Positions 44,401 to 52,723 of a stretch of 64,000 nucleotides of DNA are shown here, one piece after another (within the stretch, counting starts at the first letter, position 1; each line of letters starts with the position of its first letter). Under the pieces are notes generated by a model, which did not search any database, was not told the origin of the DNA, and saw nothing but the letters and a program-made list of their open reading frames with translations. The position numbers were made by a program, and so were the translations under genes. Source of the DNA: RGIG9379 sp031553005 (GTDB taxonomy: Bacteria > Bacteroidota > Bacteroidia > Bacteroidales > Paludibacteraceae); contig JAVBMA010000014.1 in assembly GCA_031553005.1 (NCBI GenBank), positions 23,701-87,700 of the forward strand, given 5' to 3'.

Positions 44401-47059
44401 CACTAACCCGTTTATCTTCCGGCTGGTCACGACCGATATTCAAATACCATCCGCCGGAATTTCCAAAAAAGAACGCCATTTCGATCAAAGCCCTAACTTC
44501 AGCTATTTCTCCGCCATCGGGGATATTCAGGTTTATGCCGAAATTAGCTTCTACAGATTTATCTGAAATAGCAATCATGGCCGAAAACGGTGGATCGCTG
44601 GTGGTATCCAAACCAATGCGTTCGCGCAGAATGGCGCCTTGGCCTATTATAAGTAATGTTTCGGGGAGCGACAACATAACAAAAACTTTTGCCGAAAACA
44701 CTTTACCCCCGTCAAACGCTGTTGCTAACGAAACACCTGCACCTACTGAGAATCCATCTTCCTGAGCAAATTTGCTCACCTGTACTCCCTCCCGGTAGTC
44801 AGGAGAGACCTTAGCCTTATAATATTCGTACCAACTGCTGTCATCCGATAATCCGACCTCTTCCTTACTGGTAACATATTTCTGACCTAACAGACCACGA
44901 AAACCATAAATACCAACTCCCGTAGGTCCCAATGGAATTGCGGTAGGCAGGTTTAAGCTTACATCGACCAAAAATGCAGGTACGGATGGATTCATGCGCA
45001 TGCCGGCACTGGCTGAAAGGCGTAGCTTGGGTAAGTCTAAACTAATACCACCAATGTATTCCGTGCCTTTCTTTTCATCGGTAGGCTCCTTCATCGACAA
45101 ATAGCCATTGATGATGACCGCAGCGTTATCGCGTGATGCTGATCCGGGGATAACCAAATCGACTGACAAGCTCTGTATGCGGAAGAATAGGTGCAATGGG
45201 CGACCGGCATCCTTGTTGTTATCTACCGTAAAGTAAACCTTCACTCCGTCGCCACGGGCATCGATACCGCCCGGATTGATACTGATACCGCCATCGAAGC
45301 CGAAGTACCAGTATTTGCGCATGATGTTGTTGTGCATACGCTCGTCGGTACCAAAATGGATAGCGGTAACCGTAATATCGGCCGGGCCGAGTTTCAGTGT
45401 TTTAGGCTTCGGCAACTTTATCGTACCATCCAATCCTTTTAACTCAATTGTACCGTCTTGCCAGATAACTAAACTGTCGATTTCGAGCGGGTCTTCAAAC
45501 AGCTCGCTTACCATGCCATCGCCTGTAAATTCAATTGAACCCGAGGTCGACAGATAGAATTTTTCGCTTGAATCTTTCTGTTTTCGGCCTACGGTAAGCG
45601 ATTTCATCGTATAGGTCAACACACCCGGTATTGGCAGCGGAATCCCGTCCTTTTCGGAGGCGGTAATGTAGAAATTACCGTCTTTATCGAAAGACATGGA
45701 GATCTCTATTTTGGCTTTATTTCCGGCAGCATCTTTAAAACCGGGGATTTCTAAGGAGCCTTTTATGTTTGTTGAAACAAATTCTCCTTGCTTAAGCGTA
45801 AAATCAAAATGAGTGAAACCGATAACAAAACCCTCTTCTCCGCCTAAGGTAAATCTCATTTCGGCACCTTCGGGAATATCGCCCTCTATGGGTTTTTGGT
45901 CAACCATTGCCCGCAAGCCAAACGTTCCGGAGATACCGCCTGTACCAAGAAGTAGATTCTCGCCGAAAATACCCAAAGTAGTGCCATCAGTTGAAGCAAT
46001 ACTTTCAAACCATTGCGAGGGTAAGCCTATTTCTGCACTCTCTACAAAGACGCCTATAAAATCATCAGGGTAACCCGCGGCTGTGGCTTCGGGAATATTG
46101 GAGGTACGGCTCAAGTCCAACTTCATTTTGTCAAAAAAAATAGTTAAACCGGTGTTGCCTATTTCTGATTTATCAAAGGATATTTCGTTTTCATCCTCAA
46201 ACTCCAAACCGTTTTCGGTAGTAAACCGTGCAGTACCCACTTTGAAACACAACATTGACTTTTCTTTTGTGTTGTCGACAGGCTTAAGCCATGTACGGGG
46301 AAATTCAAGGGCAAGTGAAAGATTATTTAATGAAACTGAAATTTTAGGAACAAAAAGATCTTTAATATAGGCCTCAAAATCTGTACTGAAAAAAGGAAAA
46401 AAGAAATCCTTTAGTTTTTGTTCCGTCTCTGAAGAATTATCTGTTAACAGATATAAAGTAAAAATTGTTAAGTAAATATTTTTACCTAAAATATCTATTT
46501 GCCCGACCAACTGTTCATAACGATCTTCTGCATTTATATCAATTTCAATATTACAATTATACAATGTGTTTATATCTGAAACTAATTGTTTGAATGGAGA
46601 CATTACCATACCTGGGGTAAGAAAAGAATTGACAGCAATAATAAGTATCTGTTCTTGGCTAATGCCTAGTATATTGATTGCTAAATCAAAAAATGCTTCG
46701 GAAGTTTCAGAAAATGTACTGATATTAAAATTTCGAACATACTGCAGTATTTTCCACTGCCAGAAAACCGTAATGGGAAATGAAGAAATAATACTATCTT
46801 CATAATCTGGATTTAAAATCAGAATCATTCCTGTTCCCAATACCTCTTGTTCGAGCCGTGTCCTAGGAACAATATCCAAACGATAAAATGCACTGCTACC
46901 TGTAGCGTTTTCTGACGAATAATAATCTTTATAGTAAATATTGTCAAAAACACTCTGAACATGTTCTTTGATAAAACTCAAAAAATCAGGCAACTCATCA
47001 ACAGTAATAAGACTGGATAGTGTAGGATAATATTTATATGAATCAGGGTTTGTTGGCAT
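41483..47059 (-). CDS. Giant beta-rich protein of unknown function (1858 aa)
   Basis: There is no signal peptide or membrane helix. Residues 1-230 are helix-containing (LITVDELPDFLSFIKEHVQS and onward). Residues ~230-1050 are a long series of alternating hydrophobic strands with many Gly and Pro turns, for example LGPTGVGIYGFRGLLG near 709-724 and KLKAGAYLDVWGKIGFKPVQ. This recalls lipid-groove or barrel-like repeats and, more loosely, DUF6603 proteins. Residues ~1050-1858 are mixed and contain several extracellular-type beta modules. The first ~230 codons look clearly more AT-rich than the following 2 kb, suggesting mosaic origin. It is the largest member of the operon, with 40 bp upstream and 37 bp downstream spacers. 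Function not assigned. Confidence 0.7.
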   Translation of the reverse strand: MPTNPDSYKYYPTLSSLITVDELPDFLSFIKEHVQSVFDNIYYKDYYSSENATGSSAFYRLDIVPRTRLEQEVLGTGMILILNPDYEDSIISSFPITVFWQWKILQYVRNFNISTFSETSEAFFDLAINILGISQEQILIIAVNSFLTPGMVMSPFKQLVSDINTLYNCNIEIDINAEDRYEQLVGQIDILGKNIYLTIFTLYLLTDNSSETEQKLKDFFFPFFSTDFEAYIKDLFVPKISVSLNNLSLALEFPRTWLKPVDNTKEKSMLCFKVGTARFTTENGLEFEDENEISFDKSEIGNTGLTIFFDKMKLDLSRTSNIPEATAAGYPDDFIGVFVESAEIGLPSQWFESIASTDGTTLGIFGENLLLGTGGISGTFGLRAMVDQKPIEGDIPEGAEMRFTLGGEEGFVIGFTHFDFTLKQGEFVSTNIKGSLEIPGFKDAAGNKAKIEISMSFDKDGNFYITASEKDGIPLPIPGVLTYTMKSLTVGRKQKDSSEKFYLSTSGSIEFTGDGMVSELFEDPLEIDSLVIWQDGTIELKGLDGTIKLPKPKTLKLGPADITVTAIHFGTDERMHNNIMRKYWYFGFDGGISINPGGIDARGDGVKVYFTVDNNKDAGRPLHLFFRIQSLSVDLVIPGSASRDNAAVIINGYLSMKEPTDEKKGTEYIGGISLDLPKLRLSASAGMRMNPSVPAFLVDVSLNLPTAIPLGPTGVGIYGFRGLLGQKYVTSKEEVGLSDDSSWYEYYKAKVSPDYREGVQVSKFAQEDGFSVGAGVSLATAFDGGKVFSAKVFVMLSLPETLLIIGQGAILRERIGLDTTSDPPFSAMIAISDKSVEANFGINLNIPDGGEIAEVRALIEMAFFFGNSGGWYLNIGRDQPEDKRVSVKLFTLFKAYFYFMVSNRGIAAGAGVKWDFKKKLGPLKLKAGAYLDVWGKIGFKPVQIGGGIALGGYAEISVWRLGLGISLDAYLAAEAPKPFIITGGLKFKLKLPWPVKKLGGPYKLDFTWNFRKPRDTAQIPLIDPYNNVKAINRLTGESFPVYYKNGIAPNSKPEQINSFVIPVDSFIDVEFLKGMGPGNASTLSRFGTIGAGANYIELVPPEKGKSAQVKHEFKLENIEIRYWNENSGVWTNYNMYEAIRPKIEGGEIEFPSDTSKLAYGFWQCETPGKYNKLRILSRSPLSYITHFTSGPPSPPEDFGYKEGFLFCQGEYKTKTCVTFPQIGQKYLPGKFKERQRILIRVTGNSGGIVLPFNNSFNLQNALTFSGKVELFLPGSQALVDLKLTSYASEVIIKYYHWEETGEYGFGNLPLSEYVEIAEETFIPSVQGNSRQIAYRHTDHNGLEVNKITIESIGGTVDTESFLQNEYGGSLLQENMGGLLLENSVASSYNETRLFGICMMTLTDYNFNWYVKSQDQVNEDNSVMRESFTNVIEPIWRPDTAYRIEITTNDYLFSEKNPPNYQKSYCFFFKTAGPVGHFHTYDPGYQALLEQNMEDQFRLATLKPYIDYSRSYPNADGRLINSKPLFFSDPKLLVFYKQNTVYAMFNGFDAYESKGELISELQVLIKSPTEELSPDPENPTAAHIGKNNWIKNPDPIMTPEVRMINNLALGEMNCSGYEQMTPLAVAQEIETGGLEPDTLYTAVFNAVYKEDTTQVHSYVFKTSQYADFNQQVQSYLLKDETGEKRGEAIFNIEKEFDTTKINDAIALLNGTLDSLKSEYANEYDRLTDGILQLGVLSPAVTTDFNIIRNSLTGNIIGIIIRNPEPFNDPKIPAEDLNDTMELSADGTPASDYEVIFSADKTQAFISNRELNIPSGTAVITFRYKQFSIHNAVEVVDGEEVIKKEVGYDTLETEEVSFEV

Positions 47060-47099
47060 AATATGGAGATTTTAATTGATATGTTATAGAAGATAATAT

Positions 47100-48452
47100 T
47101 TATTTCTTCCAGGTATATATATTATCCTCATCAGAAATGAGCTCACCTGTTGTTCCGTTTATTTTGATGGCTCGGCGAAAAAAAAATGATTTTGCTACAC
47201 GGACTTCATAAATCCAACCAAAATCATTTGTATAAATATAACTAACACTAGGACTAATACCACTATAAGCATCACCTAAAATAACATTTTCTATATTTAA
47301 TAAATCAATATTGTATTCATTTTTCATCTTTTCTATAAGCATTTCTATTGAAAAAGGGTATTCTTCATAATTTCTAACTTGAATAAGACTTCCATCTTCT
47401 TCATATATTCTTCCCAACCCTATAGTAAATCCATAAAATTCGTTTGCCTCTGATTTTAATTGATAATTACTTTTATAGTAAACTTTATTGTTGCTAAAAG
47501 GACTATTCATTTTTTGTGTAGTTTTTTTATATATATCTTCATATTCATTAATTATAATCAAAGTATCGTTGATTAATTCCTTATATTCTAGGAGATAAAT
47601 GTGGTCACCACTACTTCCAATCACTTTTCTATACTTTGCGAATTTACTATTTTTAATACTCTCAATATCAAGTTTTTCTATTCTTTTCCCCGCCTTTGTA
47701 TTTGTATTAATTGAAGTATCTACTGACAGGGATACCACTTTATCCGAAATAACTTCGCCGGTTACCCCATCTAACTTAATGAACCTTTTGGGTCCTATTA
47801 GATCAGTTGATAAAAATATTCGAACGCAATATACCCATCGGGAGTTTTCGTAAAACCGCCAGACAAGAATAGGTTTTTCCTCATTATATACGGACAAATC
47901 AATATTGTAGTCGGTTTTTACTTTTTCTATAAGCATATTGATAGGAAACGGATAATTTTTATCATTATCTATTTCTTTTATTAAAACCCCATTCTCATCA
48001 TACTCTTTAGAAATGCCTATTTCCAATCCTTTTGCACCCCCATAGTTATTCAAGTAATAGTCAAAATAGCTAAAATAAGTTGCTTCCCGTTTTAATAAGA
48101 GTGTATTTATGTTGTAAATTTTTACACTTCTAAAATTACTATTAATGTTTCGAACAGCTTTTGTATATGTACTCAAACCTTTGTAATATGGATTCCGGTT
48201 TTCTTCAATAGTAATCAGCGTATCTTTTTTTAATTCGTTATACTCTTTCAAACTCGTACTACTGAAATTCTTTGCTTCACAAAGTTTTCCGTTTTTTATA
48301 TAGTGTCTGTTTACACTGAATTTATTTTTAATACTATCTATATTCAGTTTTTCCATTATTTTATTATTTTTTAAATTGTTGCTATTTTGACTATTTGTTG
48401 TAAAAAATATCCCTATGAAGAGAAATAATACAAAATATATTTTTTTCATCAT
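47100..48452 (-). CDS. Exported tandem PepSY-like protein
   Basis: This 450-residue protein has a clear signal peptide (KKIYFVLFLFIGIFFTTNSQ). Two homologous halves of about 190-210 residues follow: EKLNIDSIKNKF (from residue 34) corresponds to EKLDIESIKNSKF (from 259). PFPINMLIEKVKTDYNIDLS matches PFSIEMLIEKMKNEYNIDLL. Each half ends with a PepSY-like strand-turn signature, WVYCVRIF...IKLDGVTGEVISD and WIYEVRVA...IKINGTTGELISD. PepSY domains commonly occur in protease propeptides and inhibitors. It is the only operon member with an export signal and lies 7 bp downstream of the protease gene, so an inhibitor or immunity role is plausible but unproven. Confidence 0.72.
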   Translation of the reverse strand: MMKKIYFVLFLFIGIFFTTNSQNSNNLKNNKIMEKLNIDSIKNKFSVNRHYIKNGKLCEAKNFSSTSLKEYNELKKDTLITIEENRNPYYKGLSTYTKAVRNINSNFRSVKIYNINTLLLKREATYFSYFDYYLNNYGGAKGLEIGISKEYDENGVLIKEIDNDKNYPFPINMLIEKVKTDYNIDLSVYNEEKPILVWRFYENSRWVYCVRIFLSTDLIGPKRFIKLDGVTGEVISDKVVSLSVDTSINTNTKAGKRIEKLDIESIKNSKFAKYRKVIGSSGDHIYLLEYKELINDTLIIINEYEDIYKKTTQKMNSPFSNNKVYYKSNYQLKSEANEFYGFTIGLGRIYEEDGSLIQVRNYEEYPFSIEMLIEKMKNEYNIDLLNIENVILGDAYSGISPSVSYIYTNDFGWIYEVRVAKSFFFRRAIKINGTTGELISDEDNIYTWKK

Positions 48453-48459
48453 ATTCGCG

Positions 48460-51400
48460 TCATTTCAAATTAATAAACTTTTTCTGCCATTGCCACAGGG
48501 AAATTGCATCAGAATTATAACTCATTACATTATTTGTTGCATTAACAAAATTTGGTATAAGAGACCCCGTAAAAGGATCAATCGTATTAGGATAAATATA
48601 TTTTATTGCAGGTTCTGCAATTGGCAGAAACGATGGAGGTATCAATCCGTTAGATTCTCTAAATGTATGATACAAACCTAATCCATGCATTGTTTCATGG
48701 TTTAATGTAGCAGTATCCCTTGGTATAGTAGTTGAATAACCCTGAGCTTTGTATAAAACAGCAAGCGCAGACCCAATTCTGTCAATTTCTCCAAAAGCCT
48801 TAGGATCCGGAGCTGATTGTAAATCCATAGCAAAACACAAAAAATAACTAGAAAGCTCTGCATTCGATAATAACGGCGATAAAAACTGATCCTTTAAGAC
48901 CCGATGAAGTTTGTTATTACGACTATTGTAAAGAAGGATATTTCCATCTGCATCAAAAAAACCTCCTGGAATAGATTTTTGAAATTCAGGATATTTAGTA
49001 ACATCAGTAATGTCGAAATCAACTTCTTCTATGTTTTCAACAATAAAATACTGATGCAATGTGTTTTTTAAATTTATTTTTTCAGCATCCATAAACTGAC
49101 CGATTGGATGAGAAGATGAAGGAGGAGTAGCATTGTTCATATTTGTTTTTACTTTGATCAATGCTATATCCAATGTTTTTCTTGTCTGTACATCGTTTTT
49201 ATTTACAAAAATTGCTCCTGCAAGTTTTGCGTCTTGTTTATTGGTAACTTCTGCAGGATAAGCCCATATTTTAATTAGTTGTGATTCTGCAAAATCACGC
49301 AAACAGGTAATTTTAATGGTTTTGTCTATACTTTCACTTTTAGGGCATATATTTTTGTCACTCAAAATATTTCTTTGAGTATTGTCTGAATTATTAATTT
49401 TAACATTAAAAAGAGTGCCATCATAATCAAATTCCAATCTGTTCAGATTTTCACCAATTTCAACCAGAACTCTTAAATTGGCTTCATAAGGAAGGTTATG
49501 AGTACTCTGCATTCTATCATGAAACTCTTTTGAAAACAAACTTAAATAAGGAATTATATTATAATCGTCATTTTTTTTTGTAGGCAAAGAGAAATACTCC
49601 TGTTTTAATGCTTTAAATGCTTCATATTTATTTTCGTATTCCGTATTTAAATCACCTGCTTTAGGTCTTTCATATCCACCTTCAATAATATCAGAATACT
49701 TTGGATCATCAGCTGTATTAAAGTTATCACCTATACGAAGCCAATCAAAGCCAAACTCTCCATTATACTTAGGAATTGGAGTATACGAAGAGTCTGGCAC
49801 AACCCTAAATTCAACCTTAGCATTAGCAAGTTCTGTATAAAATGACTGATAATCGGAATATTCTTTTGAGAAAAAATAACATCCGTCTATTGTGTATATA
49901 AAAATATCCATTAATGGGGAGTGGGTATTAATTGTTCCCATGTTACTTTCGTAACTCAATTTCAACTTAAATTTTCTTACAACATCACTTCCCAAAAATT
50001 CGGGATTCTCAAAAGGCAAAACTTCATTCAAATAGAAAAAAATATTGTCCGCATCATTAGGCAAATTTGCAATTATGGCTTCGTATTCTTCTTCTGTTAT
50101 TCCCAGCTGAAAAAATGATTTTCGTCTCAATAAGTTCTTATCATGAAATAAAGTTAATGTATTTATAACTTCAGAACCATCTGCAAAGGTTCCTTTATAC
50201 ACAGAAAAACCATTACCATACAGAATCCGGAAGTACTCTGAATATTCTAAATTATTTAAGAAACAAGATGTGAAATTTCCTATATTGAGATTGGTATATT
50301 CTGCATCATCAGTTGTATTTTTTTTCAATGCTGCTACATATAATCTCCGCTTTTTAGTTATTGGAATTGAACCTGAAAGTTTCTTTCCTGTATCAAAAAA
50401 CACCTTGTTTTGCATAACACCACCTGTAGATAATACATCATCAAGATTCACAATTTTATTTCTATCATAAGTACACCAGGAAGAAAAATTATCATTGTTG
50501 TGCAAAGTGAATGTAGGCTTAATATTTACAGTCCATAATTCGTTAAAATAATCAACCAAAGGAAATGTTTGTTTCAAATTACAACTAATGAAAACAAAAG
50601 ATGCACATACTTTATTTGCCCAGGCAAATAAAGTATAGCCAAACGGTCTAGTGGTGCCTCTTTCTTGCGAATTCAGAGAGTATTTTTTAGGAAATCTTTG
50701 GGTACCCAAATTTGGAGTTATAACATCGAATGCTATAAATCTTTCAGTCTGATTGATAGAATTGTCTATTTCATATTCCAAATATCCATAAATCTTATTT
50801 GTTTCTTTTAAAGTATCATAGTTTTTTAACAGAATAGGCCATTTGAAAGTTTCATAATTAGCAAGAGAATTGGAGGGAGAAAGAAGCTGTAAGTCAAATA
50901 AAACTTTTCTTTTATTGTTCGGATCGTCATAATAATTATATGACCGTCCTCTTTCTGCCATAATGTGAATATAAACAGTATGCTTAGTTTGGTATCTATT
51001 CAAGATATTGGTATAGATACTTTCTGCAGTATTAATCTTCACCGGATTTTGAGAAAGCGACTCATTATATAATACAATAGTTCCACAATTTATATGAGAA
51101 CCCCAAAATGCAGCAGCATCCATAAAACGGAGAATATACTCCCTATATCGGGCTTGATATATAACTTCTTTGGTTGAATCCGGATTAGATATAGTTGAAA
51201 TATCAAAAATATGTTCACTTTTTCGAGCATATTCCAGATCTAACCGAAATAATTCCTGTTGATATTCTAATTGATAATCACCATCATCCAACACTATATC
51301 TAAACCTATCTTTTCTGTAAAGTACCCCAAGTGCATACCGACACTACACTTGGGCAGTTGAAATGCATCGTATTGATTAAAAACCTCATCAATTAGAGTT

Positions 51401-51912
51401 GTTGTCGGCATTGTCAGATCGTAGCCTATCAAAGATGGAGGAAAATCGGTTGGAGTTGAAGTGTCTGGAATAGAAGTATTATATCGTTTAAAGGTTTCCC
51501 ATAGTTCCTTAAGAAAAGTAGGTTGTTCAACCGTTTCATCTATAGGAGTTAAAGTATTACTATTTAACACTAAATCGGACTTCGTTACTCCTCTATAAAT
51601 AAAATATTTGACTTTGATAGGTGCATAGCTTTCTTCCGGCTTTAATATAAGATTTACTTTCGCTTCGTCATTTGTAACAGGTTGTACAAGAATTCGTCCT
51701 TTACAGATTGCAAAAACTTTTATGGGATCCTCACTATCAGTTCTAACAAAGGAAGTGGTACGATATTGATTCTCAGGATCACCTGCAACTGGTCCAAAAG
51801 CATCAGTTGCTTTATTTATATCTTCATTTAAAGGCATTGACTCTTGCACTTCTCTTAAAACTGCATGGTCTACAAAAAAATGTGAATGAGGATTATAATT
51901 ATTCTCTGCCAT
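48460..51912 (-). CDS. Giant protein with C-terminal metzincin metalloprotease site
   Basis: This 1150-residue protein has no signal peptide. The first ~1000 residues match nothing I can name; they are mixed alpha/beta and rich in Tyr, Asn and Asp. The C-terminus carries HETMHGLGLYH at 1072-1082, a full metzincin HExxHxxGxxH zinc motif, preceded by GSALAVLYKAQGYSTTIP. A downstream NNVMSYNSDA at about 1127-1136 fits the Met-turn that closes the active site. The protein ends QWQKKFINLK, so the protease domain is terminal, as in polymorphic toxins with enzyme tips. It opens the operon and is AT-rich. The next gene, 7 bp away, is the PepSY-like exported protein. A protease effector is inferred. 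Confidence 0.75.
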   Translation of the reverse strand: MAENNYNPHSHFFVDHAVLREVQESMPLNEDINKATDAFGPVAGDPENQYRTTSFVRTDSEDPIKVFAICKGRILVQPVTNDEAKVNLILKPEESYAPIKVKYFIYRGVTKSDLVLNSNTLTPIDETVEQPTFLKELWETFKRYNTSIPDTSTPTDFPPSLIGYDLTMPTTTLIDEVFNQYDAFQLPKCSVGMHLGYFTEKIGLDIVLDDGDYQLEYQQELFRLDLEYARKSEHIFDISTISNPDSTKEVIYQARYREYILRFMDAAAFWGSHINCGTIVLYNESLSQNPVKINTAESIYTNILNRYQTKHTVYIHIMAERGRSYNYYDDPNNKRKVLFDLQLLSPSNSLANYETFKWPILLKNYDTLKETNKIYGYLEYEIDNSINQTERFIAFDVITPNLGTQRFPKKYSLNSQERGTTRPFGYTLFAWANKVCASFVFISCNLKQTFPLVDYFNELWTVNIKPTFTLHNNDNFSSWCTYDRNKIVNLDDVLSTGGVMQNKVFFDTGKKLSGSIPITKKRRLYVAALKKNTTDDAEYTNLNIGNFTSCFLNNLEYSEYFRILYGNGFSVYKGTFADGSEVINTLTLFHDKNLLRRKSFFQLGITEEEYEAIIANLPNDADNIFFYLNEVLPFENPEFLGSDVVRKFKLKLSYESNMGTINTHSPLMDIFIYTIDGCYFFSKEYSDYQSFYTELANAKVEFRVVPDSSYTPIPKYNGEFGFDWLRIGDNFNTADDPKYSDIIEGGYERPKAGDLNTEYENKYEAFKALKQEYFSLPTKKNDDYNIIPYLSLFSKEFHDRMQSTHNLPYEANLRVLVEIGENLNRLEFDYDGTLFNVKINNSDNTQRNILSDKNICPKSESIDKTIKITCLRDFAESQLIKIWAYPAEVTNKQDAKLAGAIFVNKNDVQTRKTLDIALIKVKTNMNNATPPSSSHPIGQFMDAEKINLKNTLHQYFIVENIEEVDFDITDVTKYPEFQKSIPGGFFDADGNILLYNSRNNKLHRVLKDQFLSPLLSNAELSSYFLCFAMDLQSAPDPKAFGEIDRIGSALAVLYKAQGYSTTIPRDTATLNHETMHGLGLYHTFRESNGLIPPSFLPIAEPAIKYIYPNTIDPFTGSLIPNFVNATNNVMSYNSDAISLWQWQKKFINLK

Positions 51913-52586
51913 AAAACATTAAGTATATGTAGTAAAAATTCTTTGACACTTTAATTTATTACTCTCAAATCATCAGATAAGTCTCAATTTCCAATAAAAT
52001 CAATTTTTTAGATTTATAGTACTAAATATATAGTTTATAACATCATCAGTAAAAATATCTTGAGATTAGTTTTTTAGATTTATACAGATAGATGCAAAAT
52101 ATAAATAGCTAATAACGGAAGATTTCAGATTTATCTTATACTAGGTTGCAAATAATCTAGATATTTCAATAGTCATAAAAGTAAAATATTTTTTATATAA
52201 AAAAAACAAATATGCATTATTTTTTCATGATTGTTGATAATTAAATTTTAAAAACAGATAAATAAATCATATACAAATAATTAGCAAGTCTAAAAAAATA
52301 CGTATCTTTCGATTTCTCCCGATAAATTTTTCCTATTGAGCAATTGTATAAGACAACTAAAGTACCTTTTATTTTGCCGATTAAATTCCTTATTGACAAG
52401 AAGATATATTATAATGGCTATATATTATCGCACCCAGCAATATTAAAACCAAAACTCTGGAAAAATTTTATAATAAGAGATTCGCAATTTGAATTAATTG
52501 TAAGATTTAAAGATCCTGAGTAATGTTTAATATATAAAATTTCCCCTCCTCCTATTTTGCCAAATAATGACAAATCGGATAATTGT
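51913..52586. other. AT-rich spacer upstream of the protease operon
   Basis: The gap of about 810 bp between the operon start and tsaD is very AT-rich. The sequence TTTTTTAGATTTATA occurs twice (about 52005 and 52069). No confident TAnnTTTG promoter is seen on the minus strand for the operon. One open frame without ATG lies at 52344-52523. The right boundary of the suspected insertion must lie within this stretch. Confidence 0.5.
52344..52523 (+). pseudogene. Possible gene remnant or TTG-started small ORF (59 aa)
   Basis: From a TTG at 52344 the frame runs 59 codons to TAA at 52521. It has no internal ATG and no match I recognise; it includes KFLIDKKIYYNGYILSHPAI and LWKNFIIRDSQFELIVRF. In DNA this AT-rich such an open run is uncommon but not rare. 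It may be the remains of a gene at the insertion boundary, or chance. Confidence 0.2.
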
Positions 52587-52617
52587 GTTGTTTTTTGAAA
52601 AACAGTTTGTAATTTTG
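52587..52617 (+). promoter_or_regulatory. Promoter of tsaD
   Basis: GTTG (52587-52590), a 19-bp spacer and TAATTTTG (52610-52617) fit the Bacteroidetes TTTG-N19-21-TAnnTTTG promoter, with an exact -7 and one mismatch at -33. Transcription would begin about 100 nt upstream of tsaD. Confidence 0.6.
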
Positions 52618-52723
52618 CTATGTAGTTTTATGCAGACAAATATAAAGGCGGGAAATAAAAAACCTAATAGTACCTTAAATCAATTACATAAGACGAACAA
52701 CCACAAAACAGACAATCAGAATA

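Noticed and set aside
35114..51912. Contractile injection system (eCIS or T6SS) locus
   Set aside because: No sheath, tube, baseplate, spike, ClpV-like ATPase or Hcp-like gene is visible; only one tail-fibre-like protein supports it.
36886..51912. Type IX secretion cargo
   Set aside because: The three giant proteins have neither signal peptides nor the typical C-terminal sorting domain, which T9SS cargo needs.
35114..51912. Prophage
   Set aside because: No integrase, capsid, portal, terminase or lysis gene is present; operon content does not fit a phage.
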